A DNA stretch of 64,000 bases from Tubulanus polymorphus (lineage: Eukaryota; Nemertea; Palaeonemertea; Tubulaniformes; Tubulanidae): contig NC_134028.1 of the NCBI RefSeq assembly GCF_964204645.1, positions 15,985,263 through 16,049,262 on the forward strand, written 5' to 3'. Below, piece by piece: positions 1-9,061 of the stretch; within the stretch, counting starts at the first letter, position 1, and the number at the start of each line of letters is the position of its first letter. The translations under genes and the position numbers were made by a program. Under the pieces are notes generated by a model. The model made no database searches and was not told the origin of the DNA. It worked only from the letters and a program-made list of their open reading frames with translations.

Positions 1-20
1 CCCTGCTCATCTTTGTTTTA
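1..20. repeat. Inverted repeat, left copy, at window edge
   Basis: The first 20 bases are the reverse complement of 4671-4690 with one mismatch. The pair brackets the decayed DIRS-type region, and inverted terminal and internal complementary repeats are typical of DIRS elements. The match may continue to the left of the window, so the true element end is not visible. Confidence 0.5.
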
Positions 21-346
21 CGTGCAGGGCTGCCAATGTCTCCGATTTCGGTGGAGTTTGTTACGGTAAAACCAGTAGAACTCCGGTGCTACGGGAGTGG
101 TGAAAATACTACACTCGAGCGTCGGTCTCATTCCGGTACTCCGCCGAAGAGTCAATCGAATACGCCCATAATCAATTTCACTCCGGTCTTCCGTTAGAAT
201 GCCAATCGAATACGCTCAAATCAATTTTGTCATTGTTAAATCCTATCTACAGAACGGTAGTCTTTGGTTTGTGCGCATGCGCAGTTATCAATAAGCGATC
301 ATGAAATGTGATAGTAGGAGGTTGGATTTAGTGTTCACCTGTTAAC
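21..346. other. Non-coding leader with two diverged direct repeats
   Basis: No coding frame is supported. Two imperfect copies of a ~30 bp sequence (149-179 and 199-227, sharing CAATCGAATACGC and ATCAATTT) lie upstream of the ATG at 347. They could be part of a transposon promoter. That is inference from position only. Confidence 0.3.
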
Positions 347-628
347 ATGGCGGCATCGTTGTCTGATTTGGATTTTTCGGCAAACGAATCAAATTCAGAG
401 GATGATGAAAGCGAATCGGAAGGTGAAGTAACTGCGAGGAAGAGAAAATCCAAACAAGGGACTAGTAACGAACAACAGAATGAAAAAACCCGTGTCGCCA
501 ATCAAAAATTCAGAGCAGAATATACGTCCAAGTATCCGTGCATTGTTCCATCTCAAATATCAAATAGTTGTAATGCACTGTGTACTGTCTGTAACCTTGA
601 TTTTCTTGTTACACACGGTGTGGGTTGA
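347..628 (+). pseudogene. Possible BED/hAT-like transposase N-terminal fragment
   Basis: A 93-codon frame starts at an ATG in the context AACATGGCGGC. It has an acidic serine-rich N-terminus (residues 5-28), a basic stretch, then a segment with KYPCIVPS and CTVCN followed by a histidine. That spacing resembles the BED-type zinc-binding start of many hAT-like invertebrate transposases. The frame ends right after this point, and nothing downstream continues the domain, so this is a first exon or a fragment. It lies at the edge of a DIRS-type relic and may be unrelated to it. The assignment rests on motif resemblance only and could be wrong. Confidence 0.35.
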
Positions 629-1821
629 CAGATGTCAGGAAACGTTTCGGCTGCTGTCGTTTCGGCTGCTACTGAGAATCAATGATTTGCTACTATCACT
701 AGAATGTTTGATTTTGCCCTGCTACTGACTATCAAAATTGTATTGTGTTGCTACAAAAAAAATTGTGAAGTTGGCAGGTCTGTACGTGTGTAGATAAGTG
801 GTCGTCATCAACTAACTTTACTGGCTAAATCGACATTTTTTACCGGTGAGAGCGATCCATCGATCGTCCCTTTTTATTAAAATCTTTTTCGGTCGGCAAC
901 GCCCTCCGTTTCCCGTAGTCGTGCCCGCTTATATAAATTTAATTTTTAGTTAATTCGTCCCTTTTTCATTTACGCCCTTAGAATCGGACGCCCTTAGTCG
1001 CCCTTAGAATCGGACATAAAAGATTTTAGATTTTTCACACCACAGGATCCGAAAATTCCGGGTTTTAGGCCGGTCTATTGTAATACCCCCACCGCGTCGT
1101 TTAAGCCACACAGCCGTATAGACACAGATTTAGATCAGCTGGGCTTGCCAACCTCTCAGCCCTTAAGTATCCATATCCCGAAACTGGCAGTAAATGCCAT
1201 GCAGGCCTTAGGGGAGTCGCTGTGTCAGATAGGGTCCTTCCAGGATACGTGTTTGATTGCGATACATGGAGAGCTAGAGGCAGTCAAGGACTCGGGTTTC
1301 GCAGGATAATCCCGAATTGGATCACATGGCAGATCGGATCGCTACTTTGGAGCGACTGCTGCAGGCTATGAGCCGGGCTGTCTGCCATCAGGTTCCTCTG
1401 GCTATTAGGCTTCAGGCAAATTTATCCCTGTCGGTCAGGCATAGTTTCCTTAAAGATTCTAAACTACCTGATTCGATTAAGACATGTTTCTATAGGGCTC
1501 CAATAGGAACCTCGGATCGCTAAGCCCAATTTCAGGATTCCAAAAAAGAATGTATCCAACAATAATACCGAGTAGGCCTCCTTTCGATGGGGGAACTACC
1601 CAGGGTGCAGTTTAGGAGACCAGGCTGGTCTGGGTCCGACACTATGAATAGTTAAGGGCTACGAATTCGGTCTCATGGTAAAGGGAAAGGCCCTCAAAAG
1701 GGGAAGTCCTTTCTGCCGAAACCCAAAGTCGGGCAGCAGTGAAGGTCGGCCAGTGGGGGCCAGTGTCTTCAAGAATCGTCTCTGCGGGGTATCGCTTGGA
1801 ATTTAAAAAGAAACTACGAAT
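629..1821 (+). other. Decayed DNA, possible DIRS gag remnant
   Basis: No intact frame. Short open stretches around 1050-1530 precede the RT/RNase H remnant in the same orientation, where a DIRS gag gene would lie. I see no diagnostic motif in them. The G+C content rises from about 1030, matching the DIRS coding part, so the retroelement probably begins there. Confidence 0.25.
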
Positions 1822-2860
1822 GTGTCGAAACCCACCGGACATGAGACCCAAGAAAGGGCAAGAGTCCCATGTCCTCCCGGCAGTGGAAGAGCTGTTGGAG
1901 AAACGGTCCTAGAATTAGTTCGGGACCCCAACTCTCTCGGTTGGTACTCCCATTTGTTTACGGTACCCAAGGCATCCGGGGGGTCTCAGAACAGTGATCG
2001 ATCTATCAATCTCTCCCGGCGCCTCCACCGGCCCTGGTGGCGGATCTCATGTGGTGGACTCAACCTTCTAAGAGGCACGGTAACTGTCAACCTTCTGAGA
2101 GGCACGTCCCTAGCTCCACTCAAGGCGCCGATTCATCTTTTCACGGACGCCAGTTTTTACGGATGGGGAGCCCATCTCGAGGCTTCTCGGAAGTCCGGAG
2201 CCTGGACGTCGAGGGAGAGAGGTTTGCACATAAACCATCTGAGGTTGTTAGCAGTGCAGAAAGCATTGCAGTTCTTCCACAGAAGACTGTCCGGGCACCA
2301 TGTTTGGTTGGCCACGGACAACTCGACGGTCAAAGCCTATCTCTTGAATCAGGGGGAACGAGGTCTCGGACTTTCACGCGGTTAACCGCAGAGATCCTTC
2401 TATGGGTTCAGGCAGAGGGGATTTCGCTTTCGGTATCCCATCTAGCCGGAAAATTGAATGTGGTGGCCGACCAGTTGTAGCGTCAGGACAAGCCGATTCC
2501 TACAGAGTGGACACTGTCTCGGCCGGTAGCGGATCGAGTCAGGTCACTGATAGGTTGGCCCAATCTTGACCTGTTGCCAACCAGGTTCAACACCAGGTGC
2601 CCACTGTTCTTCTGTCCATTCCCAGACGACCGGGCATGGGTCGTGGATGCGTTCTCCCTAGAGTGGGACAATGTTCATGCCTACACTTATCCTCCTGTTC
2701 CCCCGATAAATCGGGTGTTGGAGCGGGTGTTGGAGCCGCGCAACTGCGTCTTGGTCCTCGTGGCACCTTGCTGGACGGCTCAGACTTGGTTCCCGAGACT
2801 TCTGAATCTTTTGTACGATCAGCCGCGTCGGCTCCCAACGTTTCCGACAGTATTATCCCG
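1822..2860 (+). pseudogene. DIRS-type reverse transcriptase/RNase H remnant
   Basis: Three successive frames give one DIRS-like polyprotein. An RT entry segment reads GWYSHLFTVPKASGG near 1936. It is followed within about 150 bases by the RNase H start HLFTDASFYGWGAHL (about 2133). The RNase H part continues with WLATDNSTVKAYL, then in another frame with VSHLAGKLNVVADQL to 2480. After a stop comes the C-terminal extension typical of DIRS (RFNTRCPLF, WVVDAFSLEWDN, VLVLVAPCWTAQTWFP; 2574-2840). The whole RT palm between the entry segment and RNase H is missing, so the copy has an internal deletion as well as frameshifts. In the family this enzyme makes cDNA that is inserted by a tyrosine recombinase. 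This copy cannot function. Confidence 0.8.
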
Positions 2861-4030
2861 GGGGCGGTTCAAGTCTCAACCCAACGTGAGTTCTTGGATC
2901 TTCACGCTTGGCCACTGTCCAGCAATCCCTCGTGGATCAGGGATTTTCGCAAGGGCCTGCCTCGTTTATTCTGGCATCCAAGAGACCCTCGACAGGGACA
3001 GTCTATGATGCAAAGTGGGAATTTTTTCGCAATTGGTGCTCTGGGAGACAGGTGGATCCTCTCTGTCCCGCTGTAGCAGAACTAGCGGACTTTTTTTTTT
3101 ATTTTCTGTTTAATCAGAAAGGGTTTCAAGTGGTGACTATTAAAGGGTAACGATCGGCTATTTCACATACATATCGGTCCACCGGGGTCCCGGAGGTTTC
3201 CACAGACTCGAGAATTTCCCAATTGATTGCGGGGTTCACAGTGGCTCGCCCCAGAAAGGTGAGTGATATTCCTCCATGGGACCTTACAGTCGTACTGAAG
3301 TATTTGATGCGTCCTCCCTATGGACAGTTACGGGAGATTTCCTTGTCACTGTTAACTAGGAAGACATTGTTTTTGCTTTGTTTGGCTATGGCCGCTCGTC
3401 GCACAGAAGTCCACGCACTATCGGTCAGACTGGGCCATATAGTTTTCGGGCCCGAGGATAGATACATGATACTTTGTCCGGGTTTATCCTTCATAGCAAA
3501 GAGTCAGAAATCCTCAGCAGCAGCTAGATCGTGGAGGGTAGAAGCTCTGGGGCATAGGGTCTCAGGAGACTTACCCGACAGGATGTTGTGTCTAGTGCGC
3601 TCCCTGAAGAGGTATTTGGAAAAGACCAAGCAATTACGGGGCTCGAGCAAAGATTGTTTCTCCCGATAGTGAGGGATCGTTTGAAGGACATTTCTAGGGA
3701 CTCTGTGGCTAGGTGGTTATGTCAGTGATTAAGGAGACGTTAAACCATGAAGGTGCCCCGCCTCTCTCAGGAGGTGGTTTCGTACCAGGTGCGAGCGTTG
3801 GCCATGTCCTGGGCCGTTTTCACCGGAGTTCTCTAGACCAGGCTTGCAAGGCAGCTTTCTGGTCGTGCCCATCCATGTTCTCCTCATTTTATCTGAGGGA
3901 TGTTTCGGGGCAGTTAGGTAGCCTCTCTGCAGTGGGCCCTGTGGTTTTAGCTCAAGGGGTGAGAAAACCCCCAAAACTGTTTGATCATACGGTCGCCACA
4001 GATCCATTTTTACCGGGTCCTGGGGATTGA
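2861..4030 (+). pseudogene. DIRS-type tyrosine recombinase remnant
   Basis: Follows the RNase H remnant. N-terminal core-binding part in 2908-3150 (RPSTGTVYDAKWEFFRNWC, then VAELADFFFYF). The catalytic core starts in 3223-3669 with DLTVVLKYLMRPPY, LTRKTLFLLCLAMAARRTEVHALSV (split here as LTRKTLFLLCLA and AARRTEVHAL, containing the first catalytic Arg). The end lies in 3713-4030, with SLDQACKAAFWS and SFYLRDVS carrying the probable nucleophilic Tyr. At least three frameshifts or stops separate the pieces. Tyrosine recombinase instead of a DDE integrase, plus the inverted repeats around the unit, identify DIRS rather than Gypsy or BEL. Confidence 0.8.
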
Positions 4031-4581
4031 GACACAGTCGTGGCGTTGTTTTGTAAGTATTACAAGATTAGTGTTCCATTAAGATACAGAAACCATAGTA
4101 TTACCTTCGGGCCACACACGCATGGTTTGTGTATGTGTATATACGCGTAGGTCTAATCAAAGACCTTGCGTTCAAGGCATGGCACCTTTTGTTTATAGTT
4201 TTATCGATGATAGTAATTTAAGGGTCATCGTTCGGTGGTTGCGTAAACTCAGATTTTTTTAGAGCAGTAGAAAGCTATAAATGTTGGCACTAGGGCAGAT
4301 TGTATAAAGTGTTATTGTAGTTTTACGGGAAACAGAGGGTTGGCCTCGTAATTACCAATCTCTGTGGTTTCTCGTGCGACGTGGATAGAAAGCTCTCCGG
4401 TCTCACAATTTGTTGTAATGGGTGAGTGTTTTTCCATGTTTTTATTGTAGTAAATCGTTAACGATTTTAGACCTTGGTTGGTTGACGACTTTGAGATGCC
4501 CAGCCGTCCTTTTCTGTGGTATTCTGGCTATTATGTCAGTAAGGTACAGGGAACTTTTTTGACGGGATTATTTCATTTTTC
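4031..4581 (+). other. 3' non-coding part of the DIRS-type element
   Basis: No coding frame supported. The stretch GGCTATTATGTCAGTA at 4526-4541 recurs at 4764-4779 next to the inverted repeat described separately, which suggests the internal complementary region of a DIRS element. Confidence 0.35.
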
Positions 4582-4626
4582 GATTGAAAAATTGTATTCC
4601 CTAAAAATACTTACCCGTACTGACAT
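4582..4626. repeat. 45 bp inverted repeat, left arm
   Basis: Reverse complement of 4771-4815 with two mismatches. The arms enclose 144 bases that include the 20 bp copy of the window-edge repeat (4671-4690). Nested complementary repeats at one end fit the internal complementary region plus terminal repeat of a DIRS element. Confidence 0.65.
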
Positions 4627-4670
4627 GCCGAATATACCCTCCCAGCCATCCCTGCTATCTTGAATTTATC

Positions 4671-4690
4671 TAAAACAAAGATGAGTAGGG
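4671..4690. repeat. Inverted repeat, right copy (partner of 1-20)
   Basis: 19 of 20 bases are complementary to window positions 1-20 in reverse order. Confidence 0.5.
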
Positions 4691-4770
4691 TAGGTGGCAC
4701 CAGCTGATGGTTGGCTTACTCTCAAAGTCGTTTATGGCGGGCACCAGTCGTCTAAAGCAACTTGGCTATT

Positions 4771-4815
4771 ATGTCAGTACAGGTAAGTATTTTTAGGGAA
4801 TATAATTTTTCAATC
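4771..4815. repeat. 45 bp inverted repeat, right arm
   Basis: Partner of 4582-4626. I take about 4815 as the right limit of the DIRS-type relic. No clear host-flank change marks it. Confidence 0.6.
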
Positions 4816-5022
4816 AGTCATATCAGTTTTAGAAGCCAAATCTTCTGATACCATTCAAAATACCTCGTGTAAGTCATAGCCGGATATGCTGGAAGCAGAT
4901 AAAGATACGCTATAAAATTATCTGTAAGTGTTTAGACAGTTTCAATGCAACTTTCTACTGACGTATTCTGCGTGGTGCACGTGGCAGCTTAAATTTATTG
5001 ATCAAGGGTAGATTTCAGCGAT

Positions 5023-5385
5023 GTAGGAACTGTACATCCTCCCCCGGCAGGGATTCGAACCTGATGGCATCGAGATTGCCACGGCACGAAACCCTGCCAT
5101 AATCGACCGTGTGCGCAGATACATGCGCAGTTCAGATGATGTGATTTTTAGCCAATCAGAAATCCCGTTTTATTTTAGCCCGGGTTTTCCCATTTATAGT
5201 TCTTCCTTGAAATTTGCCTCAACGATTATACAACGAGCAATCTGATTGGTGCCGCCAGTTTTCGTTCGGAAAGCTGCGCATGTACCTGCGCACCCGGTCT
5301 ACTGATGCAGGGGTTCGTGCCGTGGCTGAGTAGAGCAATGCCATCAGGTTCGAGCCCCTGCAGAGGGAGGATGGAACTGTACTGT
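5023..5385. repeat. Head-to-head pair of tRNA-derived SINE heads
   Basis: Two related segments lie in inverted orientation. The right one (about 5305-5370, plus strand) has an A-box-like TGGCTGAGTAGAGCA and a B-box-like GGTTCGAGCCC. The left one (about 5041-5100, minus strand) has GGTTCGAATCC. Outward and inward sequence also match in inverted order, for example TGCGCAGATACATGCGCAG near 5112 with CTGCGCATGTACCTGCGCA near 5274. The pair can therefore fold into one ~360 bp hairpin. Neither half keeps a full cloverleaf, so neither is a tRNA gene. Confidence 0.6.
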
Positions 5386-7261
5386 CAGCTCAGGATACGA
5401 CCGGAACACGACGAACCATGCTGGAGTCTTGAATGTCGTATATATCGTATATTCACGGGTTATTCACGGAATTCGTATGAAACCACGATTTATAGATAAC
5501 TAGAAATACGTAACTCATACAACACGTAAGTCGTAGAAATAGAAAAACTATCAGTCCCGAGGGCTACGACTTACGTGGGGTTGACTGTACACCATATGCG
5601 CATAAATCACAATTTAGATGCACGACACACACGAACAAATCCAAAGCCAGAATGCATAATGTTTATTTATTTTCGCTGACATCGATCATTTGGGATCTCG
5701 TGATCGTTGGAACACATACCTCAGTTTTGTAATACGACCAGTGAAACTGTGCAGTCGTTTTTAATGGTTCTTGAGGAATGGCATCGTGTCATGTATGTTT
5801 ACCGCGAACCAAAGCACACCATATCCGATAAACGGGGTTAAATACACTGCAAAAATAGATCCGGCAACTTTGTATTCAAGATTATTTCACATTATATTGG
5901 GGTGAATCGTTAATTGATCTCAATAATATCAAAAGGATTTTGGAATAATATTTTATCAACAATTTGTTCGGATAGATTTATTTTACAAGGAGAATTAATA
6001 TGCGGATGACTACATCACTTGGTGTAAACAGGCACCTTGCACCAAGGGTCGGTACCGTAGGTGTCTTAAAATTCTTTGTGCTGGAAAGGTCAGTGGGAGT
6101 CTTTGAATTTGAAAGGTTGGGAGACAATGTCCTTGAAAGCCTTTAATTTTTACAGTTAGACCGAAATTATCGCCGAGTTGTATGACAGTGAGGCGTGTGT
6201 TTATTCATTTACTGCAGATGTATTGCGTAGCAACAGTTGGCGTCTGGCCATATCAGTGTACCTACATTAATGACATTTTGACAGAGATTCCTTATTAACG
6301 GGGCTCCCTATGCATCACAACAACCAATCAGAGCCATGCGCACCTGCTAAGTAGTCCCGTCGATGGACTGTTTCGTAACACATTTTCCTTGCCAAACTTG
6401 TATTCTTAATCTATATTAATAGAAATATCAATTTGATAATATTTTGCATAGTAAAATTGATGTTTGGTGCACCAGTGATTGTTTTGGTGAATAAAACGTG
6501 CATATGAATATATGTATGAATTTTACGCAATACTCATTTGCATATAGAAAACACCAAACAGGTTTTGTTTAGGATATAAGTATCGTCATTGTTCACAAAG
6601 AAATGGCATGGCCGTAGCCATTCCGCCTCATTGGCATCGTGAGGGGAGAATGAGCGTATTGCTTGCATTTCGTCATGGTGCTCTCATTTCTATTGGCTGC
6701 GGCTGCGAACGTGGTGTCACGATGGAATCGGTCTTAAATTATTTTGAATTTATCGGTAAAGAGGCTGGTGCGATATCGCAGCTCTGTCATTGGTTCCGTG
6801 ATTCGCCGATGTATTTGCTATGGATCATTCCTCTAAGCGGGATCGAATCTACTCGTACATTTCAAATTGCATCCCTATATCACTGACTGATATATTTTGA
6901 ACTTCGTCAGTTCATCTCATCTCTGCATTTCATAAGGCTGTGATAAACCTCTGGGCCCATGGGCAATTATTATTTTGAACGAAAAAAACTATATTATAGA
7001 TTTTCATTTAAGTTGTTATCGGTCCAATTATTATGAAAAATTCTTTGAAAGTGATACGCATTGGTCTGTCAATCTTTCTGAACTATAACGCTCCATATTT
7101 CACTCTAATGTTTAAGGACCATCATGGATGAAAATCTTCCGCAGATTTCGCGGTTGGAGGTCCATTTTTATCACTCTTGAGATTGATGTAGATCCATTGA
7201 GAAATCAATAGGTGGCGGGGGTAAGGGTCTTGGGGAAAAGTTGAGAGTAAGATCGTAGCAT
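5386..7261. other. Intron or intergenic DNA without a recognised gene
   Basis: I find no coding frame with recognisable homology. The frame 6608-6886 (92 codons) is unlike any family I know and has no gene context. A small hairpin (CACGTAAGTCGTAG at 5524-5537 with its complement at 5564-5577) stands just before GGGGTTGACTGTA (ending 5589). That sequence resembles the end of a pogo/Tigger-type element next to a TA target. Upstream EXOC7 exons are expected to the left but none is recognisable here. Confidence 0.4.
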
Positions 7262-7880
7262 CACAGGCACTTGAATATGGGCTTTGATAATGGATAAATA
7301 TTTGATAATTTACCAGCGATACGTTGTTCCTACTGCGATAGATCCGCCATGTATTATAATAAATTTACCCATGATGCAACGCGCGCCGGTCGTTTAGCTA
7401 TACTATACAGAAAGGCTGGAAACGCTCCTATCTCTGTAATGCTTAAATCTACCCGCAGTTATCGGGACAGCGGTGACGTCACAGCAATCCCGAAGAGGCA
7501 TCGCGAATTTTCAAAAATCAATTTCGTTGCCATTTAAAATCTTTAATGGTGCTAAAACAGTGTCAATGTTTCCAAAAAAATCATCTACAATTGAAATTTT
7601 GGGCGCTCCTTATATTTCAGGATTAAAATTGACACTAAGGACGTACTTCGGCAATCATCGGCAGTGTTCGGCTGTCCCGATAACTGCGGGTAGATTTAAG
7701 CATCACGGAGATAGGAGCGTTTCCAGCCTTTCTGTATAGTATAGCTAAACGACCGGCGCGCGTTGCATCATGGGTAAATTTATTATAAAACATGGCGGAT
7801 CTATCGCATTAGGAACAACGTATCGCTGGTAAATTATCAAATATTTATCCATTATCAAAGCCCATATTCAAGTGCCTGTG
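7262..7880. mobile_element. 619 bp MITE with ~200 bp terminal inverted repeats
   Basis: The ends CACAGGCACTTGAATATGGG and its complement are the start of terminal inverted repeats of about 200 bp (7262-7463 and 7670-7880), nearly identical. The element is flanked on both sides by GTAGCAT (7255-7261 and 7881-7887), a 7 bp direct repeat that looks like a target-site duplication. The ~200 bp core between the arms encodes nothing recognisable. The superfamily is uncertain: 7-8 bp duplications occur in hAT and P elements, and CACAG ends alone do not decide. It sits in the last intron of EXOC7. Confidence 0.85.
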
Positions 7881-7887
7881 GTAGCAT

Positions 7888-8232
7888 ACTTAAAGAACAG
7901 GCCATTAAAGCGTCTCATAAAACCGGTGCTACGATCTCTGAAATCTTTTTTTACAACATCACTGCGCGGGAAATCTGTATTTAGAATCTGCGATCGCACG
8001 CTTCAATTCATCCAAGCATAGCCTACGACGTGCTCAATAAAAGTAGTCATTGTTTTAATTCAGGCACAATACGCTTGGCTTCAGTGATAGATTGGAAGAT
8101 TATAGATATAGGCTCCTCTTGTTGGGACTATTTATTGACAAGTATGAACATACATCATGGTTTAAGTTGTGTTCAGGGTTAAACCAATAGTGTACGTACC
8201 CACCTTACTCAGTAGCTATTTGTCTTTTACAG
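7888..8232 (+). other. 3' part of the last EXOC7 intron
   Basis: No coding frame. The stretch ends with a pyrimidine-rich tract and TTTTACAG (8225-8232), a normal 3' splice site directly before the EXOC7 terminal exon. Confidence 0.7.
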
Positions 8233-8469
8233 GGATTTAACAAGGAAATAGAAGACCTTCACCGAGTTCAAAAGGGTTATGCTATTCCAGACATGGAACT
8301 TCGAGAAACGTTGATTCATGATAACAAACAGTACATCACTCCTGTTTATGAAAAATTCTATCATAAATATCAGTCTGTAAATTTTACACGGAATCCAGAG
8401 AAGTATTTGAAATATAACCCTACTGAAGTTGCAGAAATAATTGATAGATTTTTTGATTCAACAGCATGA
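8233..8469 (+). CDS. EXOC7: EXOC7 (exocyst subunit Exo70), terminal coding exon
   Basis: The exon starts in phase 0 after the acceptor AG at 8231-8232 and encodes 78 residues before TGA (8467-8469). It begins GFNKEIEDLHRVQKGYAIPD and ends with YLKYNPTEVAEIIDRFFDS plus two residues. This is the extreme C-terminus of Exo70, whose last helices are strongly conserved (QK-AIPD, NPEKY, IDR-FD). Exo70 binds phosphoinositides through this C-terminal domain and tethers secretory vesicles to the plasma membrane within the eight-subunit exocyst. Only this exon lies in the window; the others must be upstream. It looks intact, so the host gene is probably functional although DIRS, SINE, MITE and provirus sequence surround its 3' end. 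Confidence 0.85.
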   Translation, partial: GFNKEIEDLHRVQKGYAIPDMELRETLIHDNKQYITPVYEKFYHKYQSVNFTRNPEKYLKYNPTEVAEIIDRFFDSTA

Positions 8470-9061
8470 ACAAATTGTATGATTCACATATATGTTATTT
8501 ATATCCTCGGTAGCTGCTATTTTAATCTTTTAAGTGTTGGGGATATCATAAGTCAAAGCACTCATTATATAGCTGCTGTTGCTCTATTTTCCTCCACTGT
8601 AAGGGCTACTCTGAAAGCCTGGTAATTTCTATGTAATGTCTGTTTAATTAAAAGATTTTTTTAGCCAACAGCCCACACCACTTATTTCAATTATTCATAG
8701 GGCTTTTAGTACACAGCATACCTCAATAAACTGAAAGAAATCATTTTCTGATTTCCTATCCGATTGATTTTTTCGTTCACTTAAAGCTGACCTGGCTCTT
8801 TAAATGATTAATTTGTTCTTGCATCTAAAGAGATTTACTGTATTTACTGACTATTATAATGTATTATTATTCTCGAAGAATAAAGCTGCAGTTTGGTCTT
8901 GTTCATTTTTGAAACAAATAAATCAAACTTCGTACACATGCTTGTCCTAGTTTTTATGTTAATTCACAGTTATCCGTTTTTAGGCCACTTGGACCTTGAT
9001 GTCTGATTTTGTCTGCAGTAAATGATAATTTTTCACTTACGTCACAATAACTTTTCACAAT
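8470..9061 (+). other. EXOC7 3' UTR and downstream flank
   Basis: No coding frame. AATAAA at 8879-8884 is a plausible poly(A) signal about 410 bases after the stop codon, and a second AATAAA lies near 8918. The AT-rich provirus frame becomes open at about 9029 and clearly viral from about 9062, so the provirus starts some 180 bases behind the poly(A) signal. Confidence 0.55.

Noticed and set aside
5041-5100. tRNA gene on the minus strand
   Set aside because: Only B-box and partial A-box similarity; the acceptor and anticodon stems do not pair and the box spacing is wrong. Read as a SINE head.
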